Assembly (NCBI GenBank): GCA_001692895.1
Contig: KV748240.1
Location: forward strand, 124,001 to 188,000
Source of the DNA: Cenococcum geophilum 1.58
Lineage: Eukaryota > Ascomycota > Dothideomycetes > Gloniales > Gloniaceae
Reading direction: 5' to 3'
Length of the DNA: 64,000 bases
Of this stretch, positions 20,251 through 31,225 are shown in pieces. Position numbers and translations under genes: made by a program. The notes under the pieces were generated by a model, which was not told the DNA's origin, did not search any database, and saw only the letters and a program-made list of their open reading frames with translations. How positions within the stretch are numbered: position 1 is the stretch's first letter; every line of letters begins with the position of its first letter.

Positions 20251-23200
20251 TTATTTATCTATTGGTAGCAAGTTCATCTGCCTAACTAGATTCTTAAAAG
20301 TAGGTCTACTTAGTGCTTTGGTAAGCATATCAGCTAGCTATTCTGTTGTACTTATATGGCTTAGCTGTATTGTATTGTTTGTTACGTGTTCTTGCATAAA
20401 GTGGTATTATATATTAATATGCTTAGTCTTGGCATGATGTTCTAGATTGTTCGCCAATTCAATTACTAATAGGCTATCTATAAATAAATAGAATTTTTCT
20501 TTGTTTTCTATATTAAGCTGTTTAATAACGCTTATTAAATATAGATATTCCTTTACAGCCTCTTTTAGGGCCATATATTTAGCTTTATAGCTAGATAAAG
20601 CAACTGTTTTTTATAATTAACTTGCCCAGCTTATAGGGCTTCTACCAAATGAGAAGTAGTATGCGCTTATTGATTTTCGACCTATTATATCACCCCCCCA
20701 ATCTAAATCGCAGTAACCTAAAATGTAAGGTTCTAATTGTCTAGAATAGGTAATTCCTAAGGTAGGGGTGTAATTTAGGTATTTCCAAATTTGATTTAGT
20801 GCCTAGTAATATATTTTATTTGGATTTGATATAAATCTAGCGTAGGTATTTACGTTATAGGCTATATTAGGCCTAGTCTTTATAGACAAGTATATTAGGC
20901 TTCCTACTTCTTGTTAATACTATTTTATATCTTTAGGAGAGGCCTGTTCTGTATTCTTTTCTATTTTTAAGCCAATAATTCTAGGGGTAGATACTGGATT
21001 TAGATTTTGTTTATTAAACCTTTGTAAGATATCTTAGGTATATTTCTTTTAGTTTAATTTTATAACCTTATTTTTACGGTCTCTAGTAATTTCTATACCT
21101 AGGAAATAGGAAACTGGTCCTAAATTTGTTAATTCTAGGTCTTTACCTAGTTTTATTTGGATTTTATTGATTTGTTTAATATTTGGGCTAAATACTAGTA
21201 GATTATTTATATGGCAGATTATTATAATGCCTAGTGTATCATTTTTAAATACTGCCTGATCTGTAAAGATAGAATAAAATCCTTCTTTTTTAAGGTTATT
21301 TGCTAGGTGGTTATACTATATTCTTAGTAATTGTTTTAGGCTATATAGAGCTTTATTTAATTTATATACCTTATTTAGTATTACAGTAATACCTTCTAGT
21401 TGTTCTATATATAGCTCCTTATCTATATTAGTATGCGTAAACGTATTTTTAAAGTCTTATTATACTATTTCCTAATTATGGTAAGCTGCTAAATATAGTA
21501 GCATTTTATATACTTCTAGGCGGCAAGTATTTATAAAGGTTTCTTTGTAATCTATGCTATATTACTAACTAAAGCCTTTTACTACCCATCTGGCTTTATA
21601 TTTAATTATTTAGTTATTTTAATCTATTTTAATCTTATACACCCATTAAGTTTTTAGAGCCTTTCTATTGGGTGGTAGATTAACAATATTCTAGGTTTTT
21701 TATTTTTTAAGTTGATAGATTTCTATACCTATTGCTGTTTGCCAATTTGGCTAATTATGCGATTTTATAGCTTCTCTATAGGACCTTGGTTTATTTTAAT
21801 TAGTTCCTAAAAGAGCTAGTTTGTCTATATTATTATCCTCTAATTCACTAGATTAATTTATCCTTAATATTTAATTTTATTTAGTTTAATTTTATTTAAC
21901 AGATTAATTTTATTTAATAAATTTATTTAGTTTAATTTTATTTAACAGATTAATTTTATTTAATAAATTAATTTTGTTTAATAGCTCAATTTTATTTAAT
22001 AGCTTAATTTTATTTATTTATTTGTTTATCTCTTTCGTTTAAATTAAATAGACTTTCTTTGTTAACTTCTAGGTTGGTTTCTTTGCTAGTATTAAAATTA
22101 TAAAACTGGTTTTTTAGTATTTTAACATCTCTAGCCTAAGTAAGCCTTTTTAAATCTATGTTATATAATCTGTAAAGATTACTTCCAAATCCAAGTAATA
22201 TTGCCTTTTTAGCTCTAGGCTCTAGTTTTTTAAGTCCTTTAGCTTTGTTTTTATAATACGCAATTAATCTAAATACTTTAATATTTATAATATCTGGTTT
22301 TATATTATAAAGTGCTTTATAAGGCGTCTTAAATTGCAATTAACTATGTGGAGTCCTATTATATAGGTAAACTGCTATACTTACTGCTTCCCCCTAAAGG
22401 TTCTTTAGTAGTTTTGTAGTGAATAAAATACAGCGTACCTTTTCTAGTATTATTTAATTTATTCGTTCTATTAACCTATTTTATTTGTGGGTATAAGTAG
22501 CTGAATATTGCTAAACAATACCGTATGTAAAGCAGGCTCCTTTAAACCTTTTATTTATAAATTTACCCCCCTAATCTAATTTTAGGTATTATATTTTCCT
22601 TTTTAATAGATTTTTAGCTCGATTTTTAAATTTTATAAAAGCTTTATAGGCTTCTAATTTAGATTTTAGTAATTTAAATTCTAAATATCTAGTAGCTNAA
22701 TCTAGGAAGAAAATNATNTATCTTTCACNATTTATAGTTTNAGGGGATATTNGTCNANATAAGTCAGTTACTACCTTTTCTAGGTAAACTTTTGCTTTTA
22801 GTATAATTTCTTTATTTTGCTAACTTGTTAGCTTTAATTCTATATAAATTTTGTATTTATTAAATAGAATATTTAACTAAAGACCTAGAGTCTTTTGTAG
22901 TGAAATAGGATTTATATGGCCTATTCTTTAGTGCCAAAGTTTGATTTAATTTGCTTGTTTAAGCAAATTAATTTTATTTGTTAGCTTAATTAATTTTATT
23001 TACTTGCTTTTAACTTTTTTTAGTTTTTTTACTAGGCAGATTGTTTTATACTATATCTATATAGTATAGGGAGTTTCTTCCTATAGCTAAGATAAGTAGT
23101 TGTTTATTTTTATAAATATAGGCTTAACTGCCCTTAACTATAATTTTATAGCTAAGCTAATCTAGCTTACTAACAGAGATAAGATTATATTAAAAATTGG

Positions 23201-24272
23201 GTGTATATCTGCAGTTTTCTAGTATAATTTTATTTCCTTTATTTACTAATTTAATATTTCCGATTCCAATATAATTAATTAATGCATTGGTTCCCCAACT
23301 AATTTTCCTATAGGAATCTTTATAGCTTATAAAGTATTCCTTTTTAGTTATTAGATGCTTAGTAGCTCCTAAATCTAATATAAAATTAGCTCCTTTTTAA
23401 TTTGGTTGGGGTTTTTTATTGGTAATAAGTACCTAATTAGTATCTATTAGATTAAGATTAATTTTAAAATTATCTTCTTCTATATTACTAGGATAGTTAT
23501 TACTAGTATTTATAGACACGAGAGCTTCTTAAGGTTTTGGCTTATATTGGTGCTTAGTTTTAAAGCCTTTTGGGGCCTTTTTAGGAAATAAATAAAAACA
23601 GTCCTTTGTAGAATGCGTAGTTGTTTTACACTTCTTGTAGTACTTGTTTTTATATATTTAATTTATTTAATTAGTCCTAGGTTGTCGTCTAGACCCTATA
23701 ATTAAGGCTATTTCCTAATCTTTAGATACCTGTCTTTTAGATTTGTCTAACAAGTTAGAAAATAGGTTTTCTAAGTTAATAGTACTAGAATTAGTTCTAT
23801 AAGATTGGGTAACTATTATAACAAATCCCTTATAAGGACTGGTTAGGTTATTTAAAACCTAAGCAATAATCACCTAATTTGGTAATTCTATGCCTTTGGC
23901 TTTTAATTGGTTGGTGAGTTACTTTACTTTATTTAAATACTCCTCTATAGAAGAGTATTTAGATAAGGTAGTCTTAAAAAGCTTTTTGTAGATTAAGAAT
24001 TCTAAGCTAAACCCTTTTAGGCTATAGAGATTTTTTAATAGTTTTTATGCTTCTAGAGCTGTTTTGGAATACCGTATTTGCAAGAAAGGTCCATCCTCAA
24101 TTATTAGCCTTATATTGGCTAAGGCTTTTTAGTCATTTTCCCCTTTTAGGGTAACTCCTTCTTCTATAGCATTACTAAGCGATCCTTTTATAAGAAGTAA
24201 TTGGACCTAAAGGCTCTAGACTTTGTAGTTGGATTGGCCAATAAGCTTTTTAATTAAGATTTTGTCTAACAT
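20251..24272 (-). pseudogene. copia1 Gag-Pol polyprotein
   Basis: Order on the minus strand: Gag with CCHC knuckle, aspartic protease, integrase, RT, RNase H, the copia arrangement. Start ATG at 24270-24272 gives MLDKILI; the stop lies at 20251-20253 after a C-terminus like MNLLPIDK. Total length, about 1,340 codons, is normal for copia. The RT motif expected to be VDD reads INN near 21205, so the enzyme is dead even apart from its many stops. A short linker between integrase and RT (21870-22010) is a repeated run of Lys, Ile, Asn and Leu codons. The open stretch at 22136-22339 is the integrase C-terminal region. Confidence 0.82.
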
Positions 24273-24620
24273 TTTATCTGCAAATAGATAAATAGAATTA
24301 AATAATAGGATTTAAACAAAATCGAATAATAGGATTTGGACAAATAAAATTAAATAATAGGATTTAAATAAATAGATATAATTAAAAGAATAGATAAACC
24401 AAATAATATACTTAAGATTCGATTAAGATTCGATTAAGATTTGACTAGAATAAAATTTAAGTAATAGTGAAATAGAGATAAAATTGACTTAAGATATAGT
24501 TCAGATTTAATTAAAAAATTGGTCAATAATTAATTAATATTTGGTTAAGGTTAGATTTTGGAGTTTTAGTTAAAAATTAATTGAGATTTGGTTAAGGTTA
24601 GAGCAGCCGGGCTTATAACC

Positions 24621-25072
24621 TATAAAATTGCGTAAGCGGAGGTTGGAGGACGATAGGGTAAACAATATAGTGAAGTAAGTGAAGTGGATAAACTTAATGT
24701 AATTAATAATGTCTATCTGCGGAGGATTGAGTCTCTATATACCTGGAAGACCCTAGTTCCAGAACGTTTACGTTCCGCCTTGTATTCTAATACGTTACCT
24801 AATACGCTAGGTAATACGTTACCTAACACACTAGGTGATACGTTACCTGATATACTAGGTAATACGTTACCTAACACACTAGGTGATACGTTACCTGATA
24901 TACTAGGTAATACGTTACCTGATATACTAGCTGATACACTGGCTGATACCATCTGATACACTAGTTGATACACTAGCTGATACCATCTAATACACCGCGT
25001 AAAGCCGTAGGGTTCTTCCAGGGTGTTCTTATGTAATGCTTATATAAGCAACATCAGAGATCATCATTGACA
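24621..25072 (-). repeat. copia1 5' LTR
   Basis: 452 bp, same length as its partner and differing mainly by transitions. Followed on the right by CCTAT. The primer site, complementary to a tRNA-like anticodon arm, lies at 24598-24620 (see copia3). Confidence 0.9.
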
Positions 25073-25328
25073 CCTATAACCTCTATATATCTAAATTAAT
25101 AGGTTATAAGCCTAGTTGCTCTAACCTTAACTAAATCTCGATTAATTTTCGACTAAAACGCCAAAATCTGACCTCAACTAAATATCAATTAATTATTAAC
25201 CAATTTTTTATTTAAATATAAACTAGATCTTAAGTCAATTTCATCTCTATTTTACTTTCACTTAAATTTTATTTTAAGTCGAATCTTAATTAAATCTTAA
25301 GTGTATTATTTAATCTATCTGTTTATGT
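25073..25328 (+). mobile_element. Old copia LTR end and 5' leader fragment
   Basis: 25078-25101 completes the LTR interrupted at 19581. 25102-25328 matches the copia primer site and leader (compare 44538-44785), up to the point where family II copy A begins. The LTR thus has copia 3' internal sequence on its left and 5' internal sequence on its right. Confidence 0.75.
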
Positions 25329-26390
25329 AACCTTTACCGCATATACAACCTTACTAAAAGGTAGCGCCACACTTTAAAACTTACGCATACCTATCTCACT
25401 ATCAAAAACAATCGATTTTCTAACTTTTAAGACTTAATTCCTACTGCCTAACAAGCTAGAGGTGGATTTATTTGTCATTTTACCCCCTTTCCCCCAACAG
25501 AAAATTCTTCTTAGGGGTAGTCCTAGCTTATAAGCGAGGTACGGATAGGAATACTAAAACTAAATACTAAAACCACGAAATATAGAGGCTAGATTTTCTA
25601 CTACCTTTTAGCCTAATCTCCCCAGAAATCTTCTAGTAGGATTGGTAAGGAGAAAGGGTATAAGGATAGTAAAAACTAGGAACCCCTATATAAGATACAA
25701 AATGCCAAGGCCTAATAGGTCTAAAAAAACCTCCTATAAAAATAAGTGATAAAGGTTCTACATCTACTTATTCTCCCCCTTCTCCTTCTCCTAGCCTAAT
25801 TAGGGTAGGAGAAAAAAGAAGACATCCTTAGTCTTCTCCTAAAAAAGAAAATTAAAAACCTGCAAAAAAGATAACAAAACTAATAACTACTACGGATAGT
25901 ACGGATAATATACCCTCCTATTCCTTTTCTCTAGAACAATATCTAAGCTTCGCTTTAGAAAGCCTAACCTAGGCCTATAAAGGGCTAGAAGAAGAAGAAG
26001 AAGAAAGAGAAGAAATAAAAGAATAAGTTAAATAGCTAGTGTACTATACACGAAGTATCCTATTAGGAGAAAATCCCTTTATACAAAAAGAAGACGAAAA
26101 AGAAGGAAAAAAGAAAAAGAGAAGATAAACGATGTCTTAAAAGGACTAGTAGAAGAAGTAAGAGCTCTCCGTAAGGAGGTGGCTCCTATTAAAGAAACTT
26201 ACGCAAAGAGGCTAAAGAAGGACCTCCCTTCTTTATCCTCCCTACCTTCCTTATTATTATCTACCCCTCCTTTTAGTAGGGTAACTAGCAGCACGCCTAG
26301 CTCTAGCTCTACCTCTACTAGAAGTAAGAAAAAGCTACTATAAGAAAGGAAGCTAGTCCTAATTACAGACGAAAAGGACCAATTTCTAGA

Positions 26391-28487
26391 TTTTTTTTAA
26401 ATATCCGATTGTATTATACTACGTATAATACTGCGCATGCAGCCTCTAGGCTATGGCGCTATAGTTCTATATATATAAATCCTTTTTAGGCAGCTTAATA
26501 TATACTAGTAGCTATATCCTAGTAGTTTATAGTTCCTTAGTAAACTAAGTTACTATAACTACTAAGGAATAAGAAAACGGTAGAAAAAACTATAAAAAAT
26601 ACTAATACCTGTCCCTATCCTTTTGCAATTTATTTCTATTCTTTTGCTCTCTAATATCTTTTTAAGAGCCTAGTAGGAGTTGCCTCCTTCTAGAATCCTA
26701 TCTGTTTTATTCTTCTATAGAATCTTCTTTACGTACTAGTTTAGCTGCTTTAAGAGTCTTACAGTCTTTACTATTAGCAAAGTGTTTTTCTTTACAATTA
26801 ATGCAAAGAGGGGTAGTGTGCTTATAAGGCTTGCCTATTGCTATATAGGTAGGGCAGTAGTGGTCTTTAGATAAATATACAGCTGTATAAAATCTATAGG
26901 CCCTAGTAGAGCATCTATCTCCTATATGGCCAAATTTTTAACAGCTAGTGCACTGCGTAGTAGGAGAAACTTCGAGGTAATTTACTACCTTAGTAGCTGT
27001 ACCTGCAATTAATATCTCTTTTTACTTAAGGATTTCTTATCCTTTTTCCTCGTTTTCTATAGTAAAAACTATAGAGCCAAATCTAGTCTATAGACTGTGT
27101 CTTTTTGCACTAGATAAGACCTATCTAGGTAGTCCTTATATCCTTATAGGATTAAAAGTCTTAATTTCTTCTTTTAGAAGCTTAGAGCCTCCTTCTCCTA
27201 GGAACGGTATAGTAGGAACCCTATAGGCTATAATTTAAACCCATGGTTCTAGTTTTTGTTCTCTTTAAAAGGTAAAGCAATTATGCCAGATATCCTTATA
27301 TTCGACTAGGAAATCTACATTATACTCTTCTACAGTTATAAGGAAAATATTTTGCTTTCCTTTAGTTCTAGCTATAGACGCTAGTACTAGCTTTTTTACT
27401 TGCAGTTTTAATGCAAATAGTTAATTAACTTTGTTTTGTATAGAGAATATATCTAGGAATTAGTCCTTTTCGTCTATAATTAGAACTAGCTTCCTTTCTT
27501 ATATCTGCTTTTTCTTACTTCTAGTAGGGGTAGAGGTAGAGATAGGCGTGCTACTAGTTACCCTACTAGAAGAAGGAGGGGTAGACGATAATAAGGAAGG
27601 TAGGGAGGATAAAGAAGGGAGGTCCTTCTTTAGCCTCTTTGCATAAGTTTTTTTAATAGGAGCCACCTCCTTACGGAGAGCTCTTACTTCTTCTACTAGT
27701 CCTTTTAGGACCTCTTTTGCCTTTTCTTCTTCTTCTTCTTTTGCAAAGGGGTTTTTTCCTATTAGGATATTTTGTATATAGTCTACTAGCTATCTAACTT
27801 GTTCTTCTTATTCTTCTCCTTCCAGCCCTCTATAGGCCTAAATTAGGCTTCTTAAGGCCTTATATAGATGTTCTTCTGGAGAAAGAGAAAGAGAAGAGGG
27901 AGGTATACTAGGCATGCTATCCGTAGTAGTTATTAGTTTTATTATCTTTTTTATAGGTTTTTGGTTTTCTTTTTCAGGAGAAGACTAAGGATGTTCTCTT
28001 TTTTCTACTGTCCTAGATAGGCCAGGAGAAGGAGAAGGGGGAGAAAAAGTAGATGTAGAATCTTTATCACTTATTTCTATAGGAGGTTTTTTTTTTGGAC
28101 CTATTAGGCCTTGGCATTTTGTATCTTATAGGGGGGTTTCCTAGTTTTTACTATCCTTATACCCTTTCTCCTTACTAATCCTACTGGAAGATTTCTGGGG
28201 AGATTAGGCTAAGAGGTAGTAGAAAATCTAGCCTCTATATTTCGTGGTTTTGGTATTTTTGGTATTCCTATCTATGCCTCGCTTATAAGCTAGGACTACC
28301 CCTAAGAAGAATTTTCTATTAGGGGAAAGGGGTAAAACAACAAATAAATCTACCTCTAGCTCGCTAGACAGTAGGAATTAAGTCTTAAAAGTTGGAAAAT
28401 CGATTGTTTTTAATGGTAAGATGGGTATGCGTAGGTTTTGAAGTATGGCGCTACTTTTTGGTAAGGTTGCATATGCGGTAAAGGTTT
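26391..28487 (-). mobile_element. Family II ORF1-only retroposon, copy B
   Basis: 2,097 bp, minus strand, complete: poly(A) tail (T-run at 26391), 3' UTR, ORF1 and 5' UTR, inserted head-on inside copy A with target duplication ATTTCTAGA (26382-26390 and 28488-28496). Copy D keeps the empty site (AATTCCTAGA near 42315). No reverse transcriptase is present between the ORF1 stop and the tail. Confidence 0.88.
26707..28117 (-). pseudogene. Family II ORF1 (gag-like, zinc knuckles), copy B
   Basis: About 470 codons on the minus strand, from ATG at 28115-28117 to TAA at 26707. Layout: basic, Ser/Pro-rich N-terminus; an acidic low-complexity stretch; a likely coiled-coil region (EVRALRKEV...); a central conserved part; then three Cys/His knuckles at the C-terminus. 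This is the organisation of ORF1 RNA-binding proteins of fungal LINEs. Codons are mutated and the length is not a multiple of three, so it is inactive. The C-copy (35898-37295) is the better preserved homologue. Confidence 0.7.
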
Positions 28488-28764
28488 ATTTCTAGATATA
28501 TTCTCTATACAAAACAAAGTTAATTAACTATTTGCATTAAAACTACAAGTAAAAAAGCTAGTACTAGCGTCTATAGCTAGAACTAAAGGAAAATAAAATA
28601 TTTTCCTTATAACTATAGAAGAGTATAATGTAGATTTCCTAGTTAAATATAAGGAGATCTAGTATAACTGCTTTACATTTTAAAGAGAACAAAAACTAGA
28701 ACTATAGGTTTAAATTATAGCCTATAGGGTTCCTACCCTACCTTTCCTAAGAAAAGGAGGCTCT

Positions 28765-29131
28765 TATTAATTTAGGTAAGCGGAGGTCGGAGGACAACAG
28801 GGTAAACGATGTAGTGAAGTAAGTGAAGTAGATGAACTTAATGCAATTAATAATGTCTATCTATAGGGGATTGAGTCTCTATATACCTGGAAGACTTTAG
28901 TTCTAAAATGTCTACGTTCCGGCTTATATTCTAATACATTACCTAATATACTGGCTAATACACTAGCTAATACTATTTAATATACTAGTTAATATACTAG
29001 CTAATACCATCTAATATACTGCGTAAAGCCGTAGGGTTCTTCTAAGGTGTTCTTATATAACGCTTATATAAGCAATATTAGAGCTTATTATTAACACACC
29101 CCTATAAACAATATATTGTATTATAATATTT
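28765..29131 (-). repeat. Copia LTR (short form) with 35 bp of internal 3' end
   Basis: 28765-29096 is a minus-oriented copia LTR with only a few minisatellite units left (332 bp). 29097-29131 is the adjoining internal tail (CACCCCTATAAACAATATAT...). The element is cut there. Confidence 0.8.
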
Positions 29132-31002
29132 AAAGTTTCTTTTAACTTTTATATATATTATAGATTAAGAAATAGATTAAGCCATAAAGGAGCTCTTGCT
29201 GCACCCGGCCTAAAAAGACTAAAACTAACTAAAAGAACCCTAAAAAAAACACCTAGAGAATCCCCCTAAGATATATATATCGCAGGGGAGGCACATATTA
29301 AATAACGGTGGTTCGTACTTGCGCGCGACCGCTAGATCTACGCCTAATAATGGCCCTCTATAATAAGAACGGGCGAATACCACACTATAAAGCGGAAATA
29401 CCTCTATTAAGAAGGCATCTAACAAAATATAAAGCCTATTAGACGCGTTTAGTATCCGCAATTGCGGGGGAGTAACTATTAGCTATAATAAACTAATACA
29501 GCTAGTAGAATGGCTTCGCTAGTTTAGTAAACCTTAGGCAAACCTCTAATAAACCCTTAATTAAATCCTCTAATGGCTAAGTAAAATTAAAAATAAATAA
29601 AAACCCTTCTTACCAGCGAACTGCACCTAGGCCGCTGTAGCTGTGCTTCTATAGTATAGGGAACCTACCCCCCTTAAGATAATAACTGGGTATATAATTA
29701 TAATATAACTAAATATAGAAAAAGTAGAGGGGCTTAGGGGATAATTAGAAACAGAAGTTCTTACGGAGATTTATAAAGAGGTCTATAATACTATCACAGT
29801 CCAACACCTTAGGAGTAGAGATATTAGAGTTACCCTAAAAGACTAATAGGTAAAGGAGTAAGCCGTAAGGGTAGGGGATAGGCTAGGAGAATATATTAGC
29901 ATAAAAGTGCTTTATAAAGATTACCTAGTTAAAGTCCTAGTGGTTCCTATAAGCCTTAGGGTAAAAAAGGTACGCTAGGCGGACAATATAGCAACTATAT
30001 ATAAGATAGTAAAATAAACGGAACGCCTTATACTAGGTTTTAAGATTAGCTAAATCTAATAGCTTTAATAGGAAAATGCAAACTAAGTATATAATAAGAA
30101 TAATAAGAGAATATAAGGGTCGCTAGAGACTTACTAGGGAGACGCTAAACGAACACATGGCTCCCTTATTGTTAGCATATATATACTAAGAATATAAAAA
30201 CTTCTTACCTAAAAAGGAATAATTATAAATGGCCTTATATATAATATAAGGCTCTATAACTATAGATTACGCCTAGAATAATACTATTGCTATATATAAT
30301 AGGGATACACCTAAACTACATACGCAGTATAGGTGTGCTGCGGCCACTATATAGGCCCCTATAATATAAGACACTGCTTAAATTAAGACTAAATAAAATA
30401 TATAAACTGTTACTAAAGTATATATAAGGTATAGGAGAGAAAAGACTATACTAAATATAGGAGACAAAAGGTAAGGGCCTAATAGCTACGGGAATAATTA
30501 CACGCTAGATTATATAAATGGAAATAATAGGTAATAAGCTAGGGTGACGTAGGTGCCTTTCTAGCGTTTCCTACCTTTAATACTAGGGGGCTAGGCTAGC
30601 TATCCCAAGCCTTAATAGGCTAGAAGTAACGCTATATAATATTACTAGACTAAATAGGGACCTAAGGGTTATAGGGGACACAGGGGACACAGGGGATATA
30701 AGGGAGAGGACGCCCTGTAGGAAGACCCTTATAGATAGCTATAGTAAGCTTAAGACCGGGATAATTAAGAATTAGACTTAACGCGGTAAATATAATATTT
30801 ATAGCCAACCTATAAAGGGTATATAGCCGACTAGTAAGATTAGGGGAAGAACCGGAGTTAATAATAGATTTAGACTTAGAAGCGCTAGTAGGAATATAAG
30901 ATATAGAAATAAAAAGCTCTATATAAAATAAGTAGCAACTAGGGTATAGATATAAGAGATAGAAGTTCTAAATATCCTAGAGAAAGTAGAAATAGAAGAA
31001 GC
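29132..31002 (+). mobile_element. Tad1-like LINE, copy 4 (5' end only)
   Basis: 29132-29187 is AT-rich junction sequence. From about 29188 the sequence matches the 5' end of copy 3 in reverse complement, then ORF1. It stops at 31002, where the gypsy2 5' LTR begins; the homologous position in copy 1 is near 350. The last bases GAAGC could be a gypsy target site, but GAAGC does not follow the gypsy2 3' LTR. Confidence 0.8.
29600..31002 (+). pseudogene. LINE ORF1 (gag-like), copy 4
   Basis: Homologue of the copy 3 ORF1, in sense orientation. A Cys-rich patch near 30330-30365 (YRCAAATI...) is a degraded zinc-knuckle candidate. Premature stops occur at former Gln codons. Ends within the frame at the gypsy2 insertion. 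Confidence 0.55.
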
Positions 31003-31213
31003 TATAACAGCACTATCGCACGTTACCTGCCAAATTCTGCCAAATTCTGCCGACCTACAATTGGCCCGCCTAAAGCTAGCGCCTTGGCGGCTCACCCTAT
31101 ATATTTATTTACATCGGTCCTAGCGACCCCTTTTCCTTCTCTTTAGCTTAATATCTTTGTAATACAGCATTCGTTTAAGCTTCGGTTTAGAGGCATTTAT
31201 TTAAGCCGTGACA
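31003..31213 (+). repeat. gypsy2 5' LTR
   Basis: 211 bp, TATAACAG...CCGTGACA. The self-priming segment is mutated here to AGCTTAATAT (31145-31154). Confidence 0.88.
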
Positions 31214-31215
31214 TT

Positions 31216-31225
31216 ATACTAAGCT
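31216..31225 (+). promoter_or_regulatory. gypsy2 self-priming primer-binding site
   Basis: ATACTAAGCT, 2 nt after the LTR, complementary to AGCTTAGTAT in the 3' LTR (39245-39254), 69 nt from the LTR end. Confidence 0.6.

Larger units (their letters stand above)
19582..25072 (-). mobile_element. Ty1/copia element copia1, complete
   Basis: 5,491 bp, minus strand, two 452-bp LTRs and a perfect 5-bp target duplication CCTAT (19577-19581 and 25073-25077). It inserted into an older copia LTR. Internal order on the minus strand is primer site, leader with a 28-bp repeat, gag-pol, A/T-rich 3' UTR and purine tract. It is damaged by RIP and also contains a cluster of ambiguous bases at 22698-22756. 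Confidence 0.92.
25329..28763 (+). mobile_element. Family II ORF1-only retroposon, copy A
   Basis: Plus-strand copy made of 25329-26390 and 28497-28763, split by copy B. Its 5' end (CTTTACCGCATA...) matches the 5' ends of B and C. ORF1 starts at 25702 (MPRPNRSKK). The 3' part is missing: it stops in the middle of ORF1, where a copia LTR begins at 28765. Confidence 0.8.
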
